Shown here: positions 37,070 to 46,387 of the stretch, in pieces
Numbering within the stretch: position 1 is the first letter of the stretch
Layout: each line of letters opens with the position of its first letter
Position numbers and translations under genes: made by a program
Assembly: GCA_964509545.1 (NCBI GenBank)
Contig: CAZDXQ010000002.1
Span: forward strand, 62,001 to 126,000
DNA length: 64,000 bases
DNA from: JADJWR01 sp964509545
GTDB lineage: Bacteria; Pseudomonadota; Gammaproteobacteria; Burkholderiales; Burkholderiaceae_F
Reading direction: 5' to 3'
Notes under the pieces: generated by a model
What the model was told of the DNA's origin: nothing
The model's input: only the letters and a program-made list of their open reading frames with translations
The model's database searches: none

Positions 37070-38257
37070 ATGCGGATTCCCTCGCCCTTCGTTTGGCTCG
37101 CCGGTGCGTCCTTGCTTTTGGGCGGCCTGGGACTGGCCGGCGTTCCGGCCTTCGCGCAGACTGCACGGCCGCCCGGCCTGCCCGCGACGCTGGCGTGGAG
37201 CGCCTACGACGTCGGCTCGGGCGGCTACAACCAGGCGGTGGCGATCGGCAACGCGCTGAAGCAGCGCTACGGCGTCAACCTGCGCGTGCTTCCCGGAAAG
37301 AGCGACATCTCGCGCACGCTGCCGGTGCGCGAAGGGCAGGTGCAGTTCTCGGCCAACGGCGTCGGCGGCAGCTACCTGGCTCAGGAAGGCGTGTACGAGT
37401 TCGGCGTGAGAAATTGGGGCCCGCAGCCGATCCGCGGCCTGATGCTGAACAACTCCGACCAGGTGCTCACGGTCGTCGCCGCCAAGGACTCCGGCATCAA
37501 GACAGCGGCGGATCTGAAAGGAAAGCGTGTCGCCTGGGTGATCGGCTCGCCGTCGCTGAATCAGAACATCACGGCAATCCTCGCCTTCGCCAACCTGACC
37601 TGGGACGACGTCAAGAAGGTCGAGTTCGGCGGCTTCGGCGCCGCCATGGACGGCGTAATCAACGGTCAGGCCGACGCGGCGTTCGCCTCGTCGATCTCGG
37701 GCAAGGTCTACCAGCTCGAAAAATCGCCGCGCGGCCTCGTCTATCCGGTGATCGCGCACAACGACAAGGCCGGTTGGGCGCGGATGAACAAGATCGCGCC
37801 GTTCTTCTTCCCGTTCTGGGGCGCCGAGGGCGCCGGGCTGAGCAAGGACAGCAAGGTCGAGTCGGCCACCTATCCGTACCCGATCCTGATGTCGTACTCG
37901 GCGCTCGACGCCAACGTCGCCTACGCGATGACCCGCGCGATGGTCGAGACCTTCGACGACTACAAGGACGCTGCACCGGGCAACAACGGCTGGGCGGTCG
38001 ACCGCCAGAACTTCGCCTGGGTGATCCCGTTTCACGACGGCGCGATCCGCTACTGGAAGGAGCGCGGCCTGTGGAAGCCCGAGCATCAGGCGCACAACGA
38101 CAGGCTCGTGGCGCGGCAGAAGGTGCTCGCCGACGCGTGGAAGGCGGTGCAGTCGGCGTCGCATGCCGACGACAAGGCCTTCGAGGCGGCGTGGATGAAG
38201 GCGCGCGCCGACGCGCTGACCAAGGCGGGTTTCGATCCGGTCGTCACCGGCTGGTGA
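37070..38257 (+). CDS. TRAP transporter TAXI-family solute receptor
   Basis: Periplasmic receptor (395 residues) of a TAXI-type TRAP transporter. The signal peptide ends in PAFAQT. The mature protein shows GSGGYNQAVAIGNALKQRYG, DSGIKTAADLKGKRVAWV and GAAMDGVINGQADAAFA, typical of TAXI receptors. The ligand is unknown; relatives bind glutamate or dicarboxylates. A perfect AAAGGAG before the ATG fixes the start. Its permease follows after 146 bases. The 269 bases upstream show nothing. Confidence 0.92.
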   Translation: MRIPSPFVWLAGASLLLGGLGLAGVPAFAQTARPPGLPATLAWSAYDVGSGGYNQAVAIGNALKQRYGVNLRVLPGKSDISRTLPVREGQVQFSANGVGGSYLAQEGVYEFGVRNWGPQPIRGLMLNNSDQVLTVVAAKDSGIKTAADLKGKRVAWVIGSPSLNQNITAILAFANLTWDDVKKVEFGGFGAAMDGVINGQADAAFASSISGKVYQLEKSPRGLVYPVIAHNDKAGWARMNKIAPFFFPFWGAEGAGLSKDSKVESATYPYPILMSYSALDANVAYAMTRAMVETFDDYKDAAPGNNGWAVDRQNFAWVIPFHDGAIRYWKERGLWKPEHQAHNDRLVARQKVLADAWKAVQSASHADDKAFEAAWMKARADALTKAGFDPVVTGW

Positions 38258-38403
38258 GGCGCCCCTGCGCCTGAGCGCCGCGACGGTCCCGGGTTTGATT
38301 ACGCCTGGGCAGCGCGGACCCGCCTCCGAACGGCGCCGACGGGCGGTGCACCGCCGCGCCGGGCCGATGCCGGCGCGCTGGCTCACCCACGCTGCAAGCC
38401 GCC

Positions 38404-40371
38404 GTGTCGAGCGCCGCTGAACCGACCGCCGAACGCCGGCACCGGACGCTTCCGCTGGGCTGGCGGATCGTGGTCGGCGCGGCCGGATTCGCGGCGATCA
38501 TCCTGTCGCTGAACAAGATCCTGAACCTCGGCTTCTTCGTCGGCTTCACGCTGCTCGACAACGCCTATCTGTACTGGCTCTGTGCGCTGCTGGTCGGACT
38601 GGTCTTCCTGTTCCTGCCGGCCACCGCGCGCGCCAGCCGCGAACGGGTGCCCTGGTACGACGCGCTGCTGTACGCGCTGTCGGTGATCGTCTTCGGCTAC
38701 TTCGCGCTGAACGCCAACCGCATCCTGCAGGAGGCGTGGGAGTTCATGGCGCCAAAGCCGGCGATCGCGATCGCCGCAGCGGGCTGGCTGCTGCTGCTGG
38801 AGGCCACAAGGCGCGCCGGCGGCACCGCGGTCGCCGTCGTGGTGACGCTGATCTCGGTTTACCCGGTGTTTGCCGGCGTGATGCCGGGACCGATTGCCGG
38901 CCTGCCGCAGCCCTTCGGGACCACCGCCGCCTACCACTTCGCGAGCAGCGAGAGCGTGCTCGGCATCCCGACGCGCGCCTTCGGCGAACTGGTGATCGGC
39001 TTCGTGATGTTCGGCGCCGTGCTGCAGTTCACCGGCGCCGCCGCGTTCTTCAACGACATCGCCTTCGCCCTGTTCGGCCGCGTGCGCGGCGGCCCGGCCA
39101 AGGTGGCGATCTTCGCCAGCGGCCTGATGGGATCGGTTTCCGGCAGCGCGGTGTCGAACGTGCTGACCACCGGCGTGGTGACGATCCCGGCGATGAAGCG
39201 CACCGGCTTCGCGCCCGCGTACGCCGGCGGGGTCGAGGCCTGCGCCTCCACCGGCGGCGTGCTGATGCCGCCGATCATGGGCGCGACCGCCTTCGTGATG
39301 GCCTCGTTCCTCGGCGTGCCGTACACGACGGTGATCGTGGCCGCGCTTGTGCCGTCGCTGCTGTACTACCTGGGCCTGTTCATCCAGATCGACGGCTACG
39401 CCGCGCGGCGCGGGCTACGCGGACTGCCGCGCGCCGAACTGCCGGCGATCGGGCGAACCTTCGCCGCCGGCTGGCAGTACCTGTTCGTCTTCGTCCTGCT
39501 GGTGTGGATGCTGATCGTGCTGCAACAGGAAGCGCTGGCGCCGTTCGTCGCCACCGGGCTGCTGCTGGCGATCAACCAGCTCTGGCGGCGCCACCGCCTG
39601 AACTGGCGGCGGCTGGGCACGCTGATCGAGAACGTCAGCCGCTCGCTCGCCGAACTGGCGGCGCTTCTGGCCGGCGTCGGGCTGATCATCGGCTCGCTGT
39701 CGGTGACCGGGCTCGCCGGCACGCTGGCCAACGACCTCGTCTACCTCGCCGGCAACAACGTCTACGTGCTGCTGGTGATGGGCGCGTTGACGAGCTTCAT
39801 CTTCGGCATGGGCATGACGATCACCGCCTGCTACATCTTCCTCGCCATCGTGCTGGCGCCGCCGCTGATCGCCGCCGGCTTCGACAGGGTCGCCGTGCAC
39901 CTGTTCATGATGTACTGGGGCATGGTCTCCTTCATCACGCCGCCGGTGGCGCTGGCCTCGTTCGTCGCCGCCGGGCTGGCCGGCGCCGCACCGCTGCAGG
40001 TGGGGCTGAAGTCGATGCGCCTGGGCAGCACGATGTACTTCGTGCCGTTCTTCTTCGTCCTGAATCCGGCGCTGATCCTGCGCGGCACGCCGTTCGACAT
40101 CCTGATCGTGGTGGCCACCGCCGTGATCGGCATCTGGCTGATCGCCTCGGCGCTCGAGGGCTATTTGACGGGCTTTGGCGCGATCAGCGATGGCGTGGTT
40201 GCCCTGCTTGCCCGTGCCTTGCTACTCGCCGCCGGACTCACGATGGCGCTGCCGGGAGGCGGCGACCTGGCGTTGTCGCATCTGCAGCTGTCGGTCGTGG
40301 GGCTCGGGCTCGCGGCAGCGGCGATTGCGCTCGCGGCAGCAGCAAGACGGCTGCAAGAGGCGTCGAAGTAA
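38404..40371 (+). CDS. TRAP transporter fused 4TM/12TM permease
   Basis: Inner-membrane permease of 655 residues in which the small (DctQ-like) and large (DctM-like) subunits are one chain, the form that works with TAXI receptors. About 16 hydrophobic segments are seen. The large-subunit signature is present: LMGSVSGSAVSNVLTTG, GGVEACASTGGVLMPPIMG and MYWGMVSFITPPVALASF. It uses a sodium gradient in studied relatives. It starts at GTG 38404, the only start before the first helix. Confidence 0.92.
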   Translation: MSSAAEPTAERRHRTLPLGWRIVVGAAGFAAIILSLNKILNLGFFVGFTLLDNAYLYWLCALLVGLVFLFLPATARASRERVPWYDALLYALSVIVFGYFALNANRILQEAWEFMAPKPAIAIAAAGWLLLLEATRRAGGTAVAVVVTLISVYPVFAGVMPGPIAGLPQPFGTTAAYHFASSESVLGIPTRAFGELVIGFVMFGAVLQFTGAAAFFNDIAFALFGRVRGGPAKVAIFASGLMGSVSGSAVSNVLTTGVVTIPAMKRTGFAPAYAGGVEACASTGGVLMPPIMGATAFVMASFLGVPYTTVIVAALVPSLLYYLGLFIQIDGYAARRGLRGLPRAELPAIGRTFAAGWQYLFVFVLLVWMLIVLQQEALAPFVATGLLLAINQLWRRHRLNWRRLGTLIENVSRSLAELAALLAGVGLIIGSLSVTGLAGTLANDLVYLAGNNVYVLLVMGALTSFIFGMGMTITACYIFLAIVLAPPLIAAGFDRVAVHLFMMYWGMVSFITPPVALASFVAAGLAGAAPLQVGLKSMRLGSTMYFVPFFFVLNPALILRGTPFDILIVVATAVIGIWLIASALEGYLTGFGAISDGVVALLARALLLAAGLTMALPGGGDLALSHLQLSVVGLGLAAAAIALAAAARRLQEASK

Positions 40372-40590
40372 CGACTCGCGCCCAGCCGTCATCCCCGGCG
40401 CCGGCTCGTCAGGACGCGCCGTCGATCTACCCGTTGACCATGTTCGAAAAGAGCGGATATGCAAGTGCCCCGGTTGGAAAAGCCGCCCGGGGCTGCTGCC
40501 CGCGCGCCGCTTTGCCAAGCGGGTCGCTCCCTGTCGACGACACGCGCGCGCCGACGGCCGACGGGAACAGCCTCCGCGCGAGCCGGCGGG

Positions 40591-42378
40591 TCAGCCGCCA
40601 GCGGCGACCCACGCCTCGATCTTCGCCTCGAGTACCTGCATCGGGACGCCGCCCGTGCTAAGCACCTGACGATGGAACGCGCGCACGTCGAAGCGCGGTC
40701 CGAGTGCGCGCTCGGCGCGCTCGCGCAGCCGGCGGATGGTCAGCGCACCGATCTTGTAGGCCAGCGCCTGACCCGGGTTGACGATGTAGCGCTCGACCTC
40801 GGAGACGACGTCGCCCTCGCCCATCGCCGAGTTGGCGAGCATGTACTCGATCGCCTGCTCGCGCGTCCAGCCCTGCTCGTGCAGCCCCGTGTCGACGACG
40901 AGGCGCAACGCGCGCAGCAGCTCATCGTTGTAGTGGCCGGCACGCTGGTACGGGTCGGTGAACAGGCCCAGCTCGAAGCCGAGCGACTCGGCGTACAGCG
41001 CCCAGCCCTCGCTGAAGGCGGTGTTGCCGACGAAGCGCTGCAGCGGCGGCAGCGAGGCGTTCTCGCGCGCGAGCATGGTCTCGAAGTGGTGCCCGGGCAC
41101 CGCCTCGTGCAGATACAGCGTCTCCATGCCCCAGGTCGGTCGCCGGTGCAGGTCGAAGGTGTTGAAGTAGAAGACCCCCGGCTTGCCGAGCTCGGCCGAG
41201 CCGGGCATGTAGCGCGCGGCGGCGTCGTTCGGCGCCGACTCGGCCGGCGTCGGGCGCACGGCGAGCGCCGCTGCCGGACGCGTGTCAAAGAGCCTGCCGA
41301 GCGTCGCGTCGACGCGCCGGCCGATCGCCAGGTACGCCTCGGCCAGGGCCTCGGCTGACGCGGGTACGAATCGCTTGTCGCTGCGCAGCATGTCGAAGAA
41401 CTCACCGCGCGTACCGCGGAAACCGGCCTCGGACATCACCGAAGCGATGCCGCGCTGGATGCGCGCCACCTCGGCGACGCCGAGCCGGTGGATCTCCGGT
41501 GCGCCGAGCGGCAGCGTCGTCTGCGAGCGGATCAGGAAACGGTAGTACTCCGCGCCGCCGGACAGCGCGGCCAGCCCCGAGGTCGTGCGAGCGCGGCCGA
41601 GGTACTCGTCGCGCAGGAAGGCGAGCGTGCGGCGAAATGCCGGGCGCAGCTTTTCCTCGAGCGCGCGCGTGTACGCGGCGCGCAGCCGCTCAACGTCGGC
41701 CGCCGGGATCTCCGCCGGCAGCTCGCGAATCGGACGGAAATAAGGCGACTCTTCGCGTGGCTGCGCAGCGAAGCGCTCGAACTGCACGATTACCCGATCG
41801 ACGACGAATCGAGGCTGCACGACGCCGGTGGCCATGCCCTCGCGCATGCGCGCCACGGCGCGGTCGAGCCAGCCGACGAAGCCGTCGATGCGGGTGAGCC
41901 CGGCGTCGTAGTCGGCGATGGTCCGGTACGGCGCGATGCCGTCGCCCGACGACAGCTCGGGAAAGAACAGGTGCCAGCCATTGTGCTGGTCGATTTTCAG
42001 CAGCGGCCAGAACCGTGACGCGGGCAGCGAATGCCGGTCGCGCCACTCCTCGACGGTCCAGCGGAAGGTGTCGTAGGCGATGCGGTCGTTCGCGTCGAGC
42101 GCGTCGCGCGGGATGCGCGCGAGCTCGGCGAGCGTGGCCTCTGACACACGGCGTTCGTTTTCGACGTAGGCCGCCGAGATGAAGTCGCCGTGACCTGATG
42201 CCCGGCGCAGGTCGCCGCGGTACAGGCCGTAGATCGGGTGCCGGTCGAGGAACGCCTCGTCGCTGTCGGACATCAGCCGGCGCAGCGCCGCGGCAGCGTC
42301 TTGCCGCTTCGGCGGCGCCGCGCAGCCCGCCGCCAAGGCTCCCGCCGCGAGCAGCAGCTTTCGCCGACCGAGCCGCAT
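40591..42378 (-). CDS. DUF885 metallopeptidase-like lipoprotein
   Basis: A 595-residue predicted lipoprotein: RRKLLLAAGALAAGCAAPPK has a lipobox ending in Cys and a twin-arginine-like start. The DUF885 core has a zinc-type motif HEAVPGHHFETML, followed by FSEGWALYAESLG and a C-terminal PGQALAYKIGALTIRRLRE. Relatives are metallopeptidases of unclear substrate. ATG 42378 is chosen because a frame from 42510 adds an unconserved leader before the lipoprotein signal. The gene converges on the TRAP permease. Confidence 0.88.
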   Translation of the reverse strand: MRLGRRKLLLAAGALAAGCAAPPKRQDAAAALRRLMSDSDEAFLDRHPIYGLYRGDLRRASGHGDFISAAYVENERRVSEATLAELARIPRDALDANDRIAYDTFRWTVEEWRDRHSLPASRFWPLLKIDQHNGWHLFFPELSSGDGIAPYRTIADYDAGLTRIDGFVGWLDRAVARMREGMATGVVQPRFVVDRVIVQFERFAAQPREESPYFRPIRELPAEIPAADVERLRAAYTRALEEKLRPAFRRTLAFLRDEYLGRARTTSGLAALSGGAEYYRFLIRSQTTLPLGAPEIHRLGVAEVARIQRGIASVMSEAGFRGTRGEFFDMLRSDKRFVPASAEALAEAYLAIGRRVDATLGRLFDTRPAAALAVRPTPAESAPNDAAARYMPGSAELGKPGVFYFNTFDLHRRPTWGMETLYLHEAVPGHHFETMLARENASLPPLQRFVGNTAFSEGWALYAESLGFELGLFTDPYQRAGHYNDELLRALRLVVDTGLHEQGWTREQAIEYMLANSAMGEGDVVSEVERYIVNPGQALAYKIGALTIRRLRERAERALGPRFDVRAFHRQVLSTGGVPMQVLEAKIEAWVAAGG

Positions 42379-42850
42379 CACGAACCTCTGCCCTGAAGGG
42401 CCGCGGCGCAAGCCCCGTTCGGCAGGGTCGGGCGAGAGCTCACGGTGATGTCTTCTCGCTGACGCTCGCAGGATTCGCGCTTGGCGCGGAGCGGGTTGCG
42501 GCGAACACAACTGCTTGCGCTCGCCCCCGCGAAGCCGGCACGCCGATCGGTGAGCTTCATGAGCCGCCCGCTGATCCAGGGGTCGCCGTCCTCGCGGTGC
42601 GCGTCAAAGCCGGCCGAGACGAAGATCTTCTCGGGATGATCGCAGCCCATGTCGTGGCCGCGGCAATGGGGACGCGTGCAGTCTACGGTGGTCGCCACCC
42701 GGACGCGGGCCGCTGTGGGGCTCTTTTCGGGGACCGTGCGCGGGTCCGCGCGGCACGCCGCAGCGGCGTTGTGGCGATCTGATCCGGGCAGCGGATGTCG
42801 CTGACGGGTCGATTGCCCACGATCGCCGCGACGGCATTCCGGGCCACCGC
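42379..42850. other. gene-poor region holding a decayed gene
   Basis: About 470 bases between the DUF885 gene and the ThDP enzyme. Apart from the histone-deacetylase-like remnant at 42579-42698 on the minus strand, no gene, tRNA or clear terminator is seen. Frames here have poor coding character. Confidence 0.55.
42579..42698 (-). pseudogene. remnant of a histone-deacetylase-family (AcuC-like) gene
   Basis: From GTG 42698 the minus strand reads VATTVDCTRPHCRGHDMG, then CDHPE, directly followed by KIFVSAGFDAHREDGDP. The first part matches the start of the class II deacetylase family (HDMGxGHPE). The second matches a motif that normally lies more than 200 residues later (PExxFVSAGFDAHRxDP), so the middle of the gene is missing. 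The CCCGAG (Pro-Glu) shared by the two motifs may be the microhomology used in the deletion. The sequence after DP has no family character. Confidence 0.65.
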
Positions 42851-44410
42851 TCACAACACCACTTCGACCAGATACGGACCGCCGCTGGCAAAGCCGCGCT
42901 GCACTTCGCGCACCAGCTCGCCTGCGGTGCGCGCACGCGCGCCGGGCACGCCGAGGCTCCGGGCGAGCGCAACCCAGTCGATCGCCGGCCGGTCCAGGCG
43001 CAGCATCGCCTCGGCCTTCGGCCCGGCCAATTCGGCGCCCACGCCCTTCAGTTCACCCTGCAGGATGCGGTAGGCGCGGTTGGCAAAGATCACCGCCACC
43101 ACCGGCAATGATTCGCGGGCGATGCTCCACAGCGCCTGCGGCGTGTACATCGCGGATCCGTCGCCCTCGAGCGCCAGCACCGGCCGGCCCGGCGCGCCGA
43201 GCGCGCTGCCCAACGCGGCCGGCAGGCCGAAGCCGATCGCCCCGCCCATCACCGCCAGCCAGTCGTGCGGCGCGGCGGATGCGAAGCAGGGGCCGAAGGC
43301 GCGGCCGGTCGACACCGCCTCGTCGACAACGATCGCGTTCTCGGGCAGCAGCGCCGCCAGCACGTCGGCGATGAGATCGGGGGTCAGCTTCCCGGCATTG
43401 CGCAAGGCCGCGACGTCGGTCGAACGCTCCCCGGCCGCCAAGCGCGCCGGTTGCGCGCCGAGTTCGTCGCGCAGCGCCTCAAGCGCCGCCGGCACGTCGT
43501 CGCGCGCGTCGGCGAGCCGCAATGTCGTGCAACCGGCCGGCTTCAGTTCGCTCGGTTTGCCCGGATAGGCGAAGAAGGCGATCGGCTCGGCCGCGCCGGC
43601 GAGCACCAGGCACTCGGCGCCGGCGAGTTTCTCCACTGCGGCATCGACCGCGTACGGCAGCCGGTCGACCCGCACGCGCCCTCGCCCGCCGGGCATCCGC
43701 GCGTTGTAGAACTCGGCCAGAAGGCGGCAACCCGTTTTCGCCGCGATCGAGGCGGCCGCTTCGCGCGCGCGTTCGCTGACTCCGCCGGCGCCGAGCAGCA
43801 GCACGGCGCGACTGCCGCGTTCAGTGAGCACCTCGGCCGCCGCGCGCACGGCCTCCGGTCGCGGCGGCTGCGGCATCGATGGCGGCGGCGCAATCGCGAC
43901 CTCGCCGCCTGGCCCCCAGGCGGTGTCGGCTGGCAGGACCAGCGTCGCGATGCGGCCCACCGCGCCGTCGCGCGCGGCGGCCACCGCCTGCGCACCGTCG
44001 CGCGCGACGTCGAGCGAACTCGCCGCGGTCTTGACCCAGTGCGAGACCAGCGCCGCGATCGCTTCGACGTCCGAGCGCAGCGGCGATTCGAACCGCGCGT
44101 GCGCCACCGCATGGTCGCCGACGATGTTGACGACGCCCGATTGCGCCTTCTTCGCGTTGTGCAGGTTGGCCAGCCCGTTGCCCAGCCCCGGCCCCAAGTG
44201 CAGCAGCGTCGCCGCCGGCCTGCGCGCCATCCGCCAGTAGCCGTCGGCGGCGCCAGTGGCCACTCCTTCGAAAAGGCCAAGCACGCAGCGCATGCCCGCG
44301 ACCCGGTCGAGCGCGGCGACAAAGTGCATCTCCGAGGTGCCGGGATTGGCGAAACACATCTCGACGCCGCTGGCGGCGAGCGTTGCGATCAGGGATTCGG
44401 CACCGTTCAT
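42851..44410 (-). CDS. ThDP-dependent enzyme, acetolactate-synthase/benzoylformate-decarboxylase-like
   Basis: A 519-residue thiamine-diphosphate enzyme. The N-terminal domain has CFANPGTSEMHFVAAL with the cofactor-activating Glu27 and DGYWRMARRPAA. The C-terminal ThDP/Mg motif is GDGSAMYTPQALWS, followed by FANRAY. Sequence style is closer to the 'acetolactate synthase large subunit-like' decarboxylases than to IlvB, and no small regulatory subunit is nearby; the substrate is unknown. ATG 44410 is used; the open frame to 44536 lacks family similarity. The gene lies 145 bases after murB on the same strand. Confidence 0.85.
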   Translation of the reverse strand: MNGAESLIATLAASGVEMCFANPGTSEMHFVAALDRVAGMRCVLGLFEGVATGAADGYWRMARRPAATLLHLGPGLGNGLANLHNAKKAQSGVVNIVGDHAVAHARFESPLRSDVEAIAALVSHWVKTAASSLDVARDGAQAVAAARDGAVGRIATLVLPADTAWGPGGEVAIAPPPSMPQPPRPEAVRAAAEVLTERGSRAVLLLGAGGVSERAREAAASIAAKTGCRLLAEFYNARMPGGRGRVRVDRLPYAVDAAVEKLAGAECLVLAGAAEPIAFFAYPGKPSELKPAGCTTLRLADARDDVPAALEALRDELGAQPARLAAGERSTDVAALRNAGKLTPDLIADVLAALLPENAIVVDEAVSTGRAFGPCFASAAPHDWLAVMGGAIGFGLPAALGSALGAPGRPVLALEGDGSAMYTPQALWSIARESLPVVAVIFANRAYRILQGELKGVGAELAGPKAEAMLRLDRPAIDWVALARSLGVPGARARTAGELVREVQRGFASGGPYLVEVVL

Positions 44411-44555
44411 CAGGGCTCCGTCCGCGCAGAAGCAGCGTGGCGCCGCGTCTTGCCGCGACCAGGGCCGGCGAGTCAGCCGCGCACGACGACGATACGCGAT
44501 GCGCAGCGTTTGCCGCAGCGGCGCCTGCGCCGCCAACGGGCAAGACGGGCCCCGA

Positions 44556-45578
44556 TCAGACGATCACCGGCTCCGGCTCGAGCCGGATGCCGAACTTTTC
44601 CAGCACCTTGTCCTGCACCTCGCGCGCCAGCGCCAGGATCTCGGCACCTGTGGCGCCGCCGCGGTTGACCAGCACCAGCGCCTGCTTCTCGTAGACGCCG
44701 GCACGGCCGCGCGTCGCCCCCTTCAGTCCGGCGGCGTCGATCAACCAGGCGGCAGCGAGCTTCACTCGCCCGCCAGACAGCGGATAGCCGACCAGCGACG
44801 GATGGTGCGCGATCAGCAACCGGTACTGGTCGCGCGAGACGATCGGATTCTTGAAGAAGCTGCCGGCATTGCCGATCTGCGCCGGATCCGGCAGCTTGCG
44901 GCGGCGGATCGCCACCACCGCGTCGAAAACGTCGCGCGCCGCCGGCTGCGTGATGGCCCGCGCCTTCAGTTCCTGCGCGACGTCGGCGTAAGCCGATGCC
45001 GGCTGCCACCGTTTCGGCAGTGCCAGAGTGATCGACAGGATCACGCAGCGGCCGGCCAGTTTCCGCTTGAAGGCGCTGTCGCGGTAGCCGAAGTCGCATT
45101 CAGCCGCCGACATGTGCACGGTCCGACGCGTGTCCAGGTCCCAGGCCGTCAGCGACGCGAAGCGCTCCGCCAGTTCGAGGCCGTAGGCGCCGATGTTCTG
45201 GATCGGCGCCGCGCCGCAGTTGCCGGGAATCAGCGCCAGGTTCTCCAGGCCGGGCCGGTCCATCGCCAGCAGGCGCTCGACCGTGCCGTGCCAGTTCTCG
45301 CCGGCGCCGACCTCGATGTGCCAGGCACCGTTGGCGTCGCCGAGTTCGCGCAGCCCCGGCACCTCGACCTTGATCACAAGCCCGTCGAAGTCGCCGGTTA
45401 AGAGCAGGTTGCTGCCGCCGCCAAGCACCAGTCGCGGCAATCCGGCAAGCCGCGGCTCGGCGGCGAGCGCGGCCAGTTCATCGGCGGCGGTGACACGGCA
45501 GAAGAATCTCGCCCGCGCCTCGACGCCGAAGGTATTGAACCGGCGCAGCGGGAACTGCTCGTGCAGCGTCGGCAGCAT
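44556..45578 (-). CDS. murB: UDP-N-acetylenolpyruvoylglucosamine reductase
   Basis: FAD enzyme of peptidoglycan synthesis: reduces UDP-GlcNAc-enolpyruvate to UDP-MurNAc. The 340 residues are type I (E. coli-like). Landmarks: FNTFGVEARARFF, LGGGSNLLLTGDF, IPGNCGAAPIQNIGAYG, the catalytic YRDSAFK region and NAGSFFKNP. ATG 45578 gives MLPTLHEQFPL; the longer frame to 46118 overlaps the amidotransferase gene out of phase. It starts 23 bases after that gene's stop. Confidence 0.95.
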   Translation of the reverse strand: MLPTLHEQFPLRRFNTFGVEARARFFCRVTAADELAALAAEPRLAGLPRLVLGGGSNLLLTGDFDGLVIKVEVPGLRELGDANGAWHIEVGAGENWHGTVERLLAMDRPGLENLALIPGNCGAAPIQNIGAYGLELAERFASLTAWDLDTRRTVHMSAAECDFGYRDSAFKRKLAGRCVILSITLALPKRWQPASAYADVAQELKARAITQPAARDVFDAVVAIRRRKLPDPAQIGNAGSFFKNPIVSRDQYRLLIAHHPSLVGYPLSGGRVKLAAAWLIDAAGLKGATRGRAGVYEKQALVLVNRGGATGAEILALAREVQDKVLEKFGIRLEPEPVIV

Positions 45579-45601
45579 CGGATGCGCAGCGGCCGTGCGG
45601 C

Positions 45602-46387
45602 TTACCGGATCGCGTGCGCGGCGTGGTCGTTGCCGGCGCGCTCGGCCGCGCCGCGCCACCAGCGTGCGTAGATGCGCGCCGCCAGCACGTGCATAGCCGC
45701 GCAGCGCGCCTCGAGGTCCTCGCGCATCGCTTCTGCGTCCTGCACGGCGGGTCCGCCGGTCGATTGCCGCTCGGCCTGCACTTCGTCGTACCAGGTGTCG
45801 TCGCCGCTCCAGTTGCGCACGATCGCCGGCGTCGCCTCGCAGTGGAACTGCATGCCGATGTGGGCGACGCCTGCATGCTCGATCACGAACGCCTGGTTGT
45901 CGCACCAGCGGCTGGCGAGGAAGTTCGTCGCCCGCGCCGGCAGCGCGAAGGTGTCCCCATGCCACTGGAACATCTCGATCTCCGCCGGCGTTGCGCCGAG
46001 CCACTCGCGCGCCAGCTGCGGCTGCGTCACCGTCACCTTGCCCCAGCCGATCTCCTTGACCGGGTTCGGCGCCACCGGCGCGCCGAGCGCGCGCGCCAGC
46101 AGCTGTCCGCCGAGGCAATGGCCGATGACCGGCACGCCGGCAGCCACCGCGCCGCGCAGCAGGTCGAGTTGCGGCGCGATCCAGGGCAGCGGCTCGTAGG
46201 CCGCCATCGGGCCGCCGAGCGAGCAGATGCCGGCATAGTCAGTGGGCGCCTCGGGCACCGGCTCGCCCTGGTCGATGCGCACCAGCCGGTAGGCGATACG
46301 GTGCGCGCGCAGCCAGTCTTCGAAAAATCCCGGGCCGACGTCGCAGTGATGCTGCAGGATCGCGACCGGGCGCCTGGGTTCGCTCAT
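45602..46387 (-). CDS. class I glutamine amidotransferase-like protein
   Basis: A 261-residue stand-alone amidotransferase domain, similar in style to GMP synthase N-domains. The nucleophile is Cys91 in GHCLGGQ, with the His and Glu in [13 protein letters not shown]. No synthetase domain is attached, so it may hydrolyse small gamma-glutamyl compounds. Its ATG overlaps the dxs stop as ATGA (46384-46387), so it is coupled to dxs; a link with isoprenoid synthesis is not known. Confidence 0.85.
   Translation of the reverse strand: MSEPRRPVAILQHHCDVGPGFFEDWLRAHRIAYRLVRIDQGEPVPEAPTDYAGICSLGGPMAAYEPLPWIAPQLDLLRGAVAAGVPVIGHCLGGQLLARALGAPVAPNPVKEIGWGKVTVTQPQLAREWLGATPAEIEMFQWHGDTFALPARATNFLASRWCDNQAFVIEHAGVAHIGMQFHCEATPAIVRNWSGDDTWYDEVQAERQSTGGPAVQDAEAMREDLEARCAAMHVLAARIYARWWRGAAERAGNDHAAHAIR

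Noticed and set aside
35369..38386. 1005-codon minus-strand frame opposite the ligase, thioesterase and TAXI receptor
   Set aside because: Antisense shadow; three recognisable genes occupy the plus strand.
40467..40493. GCCCCGG/CCGGGGC hairpin between the TRAP permease and DUF885 genes
   Set aside because: Possible terminator for the convergent pair, but there is no T run on either strand and the loop is large.
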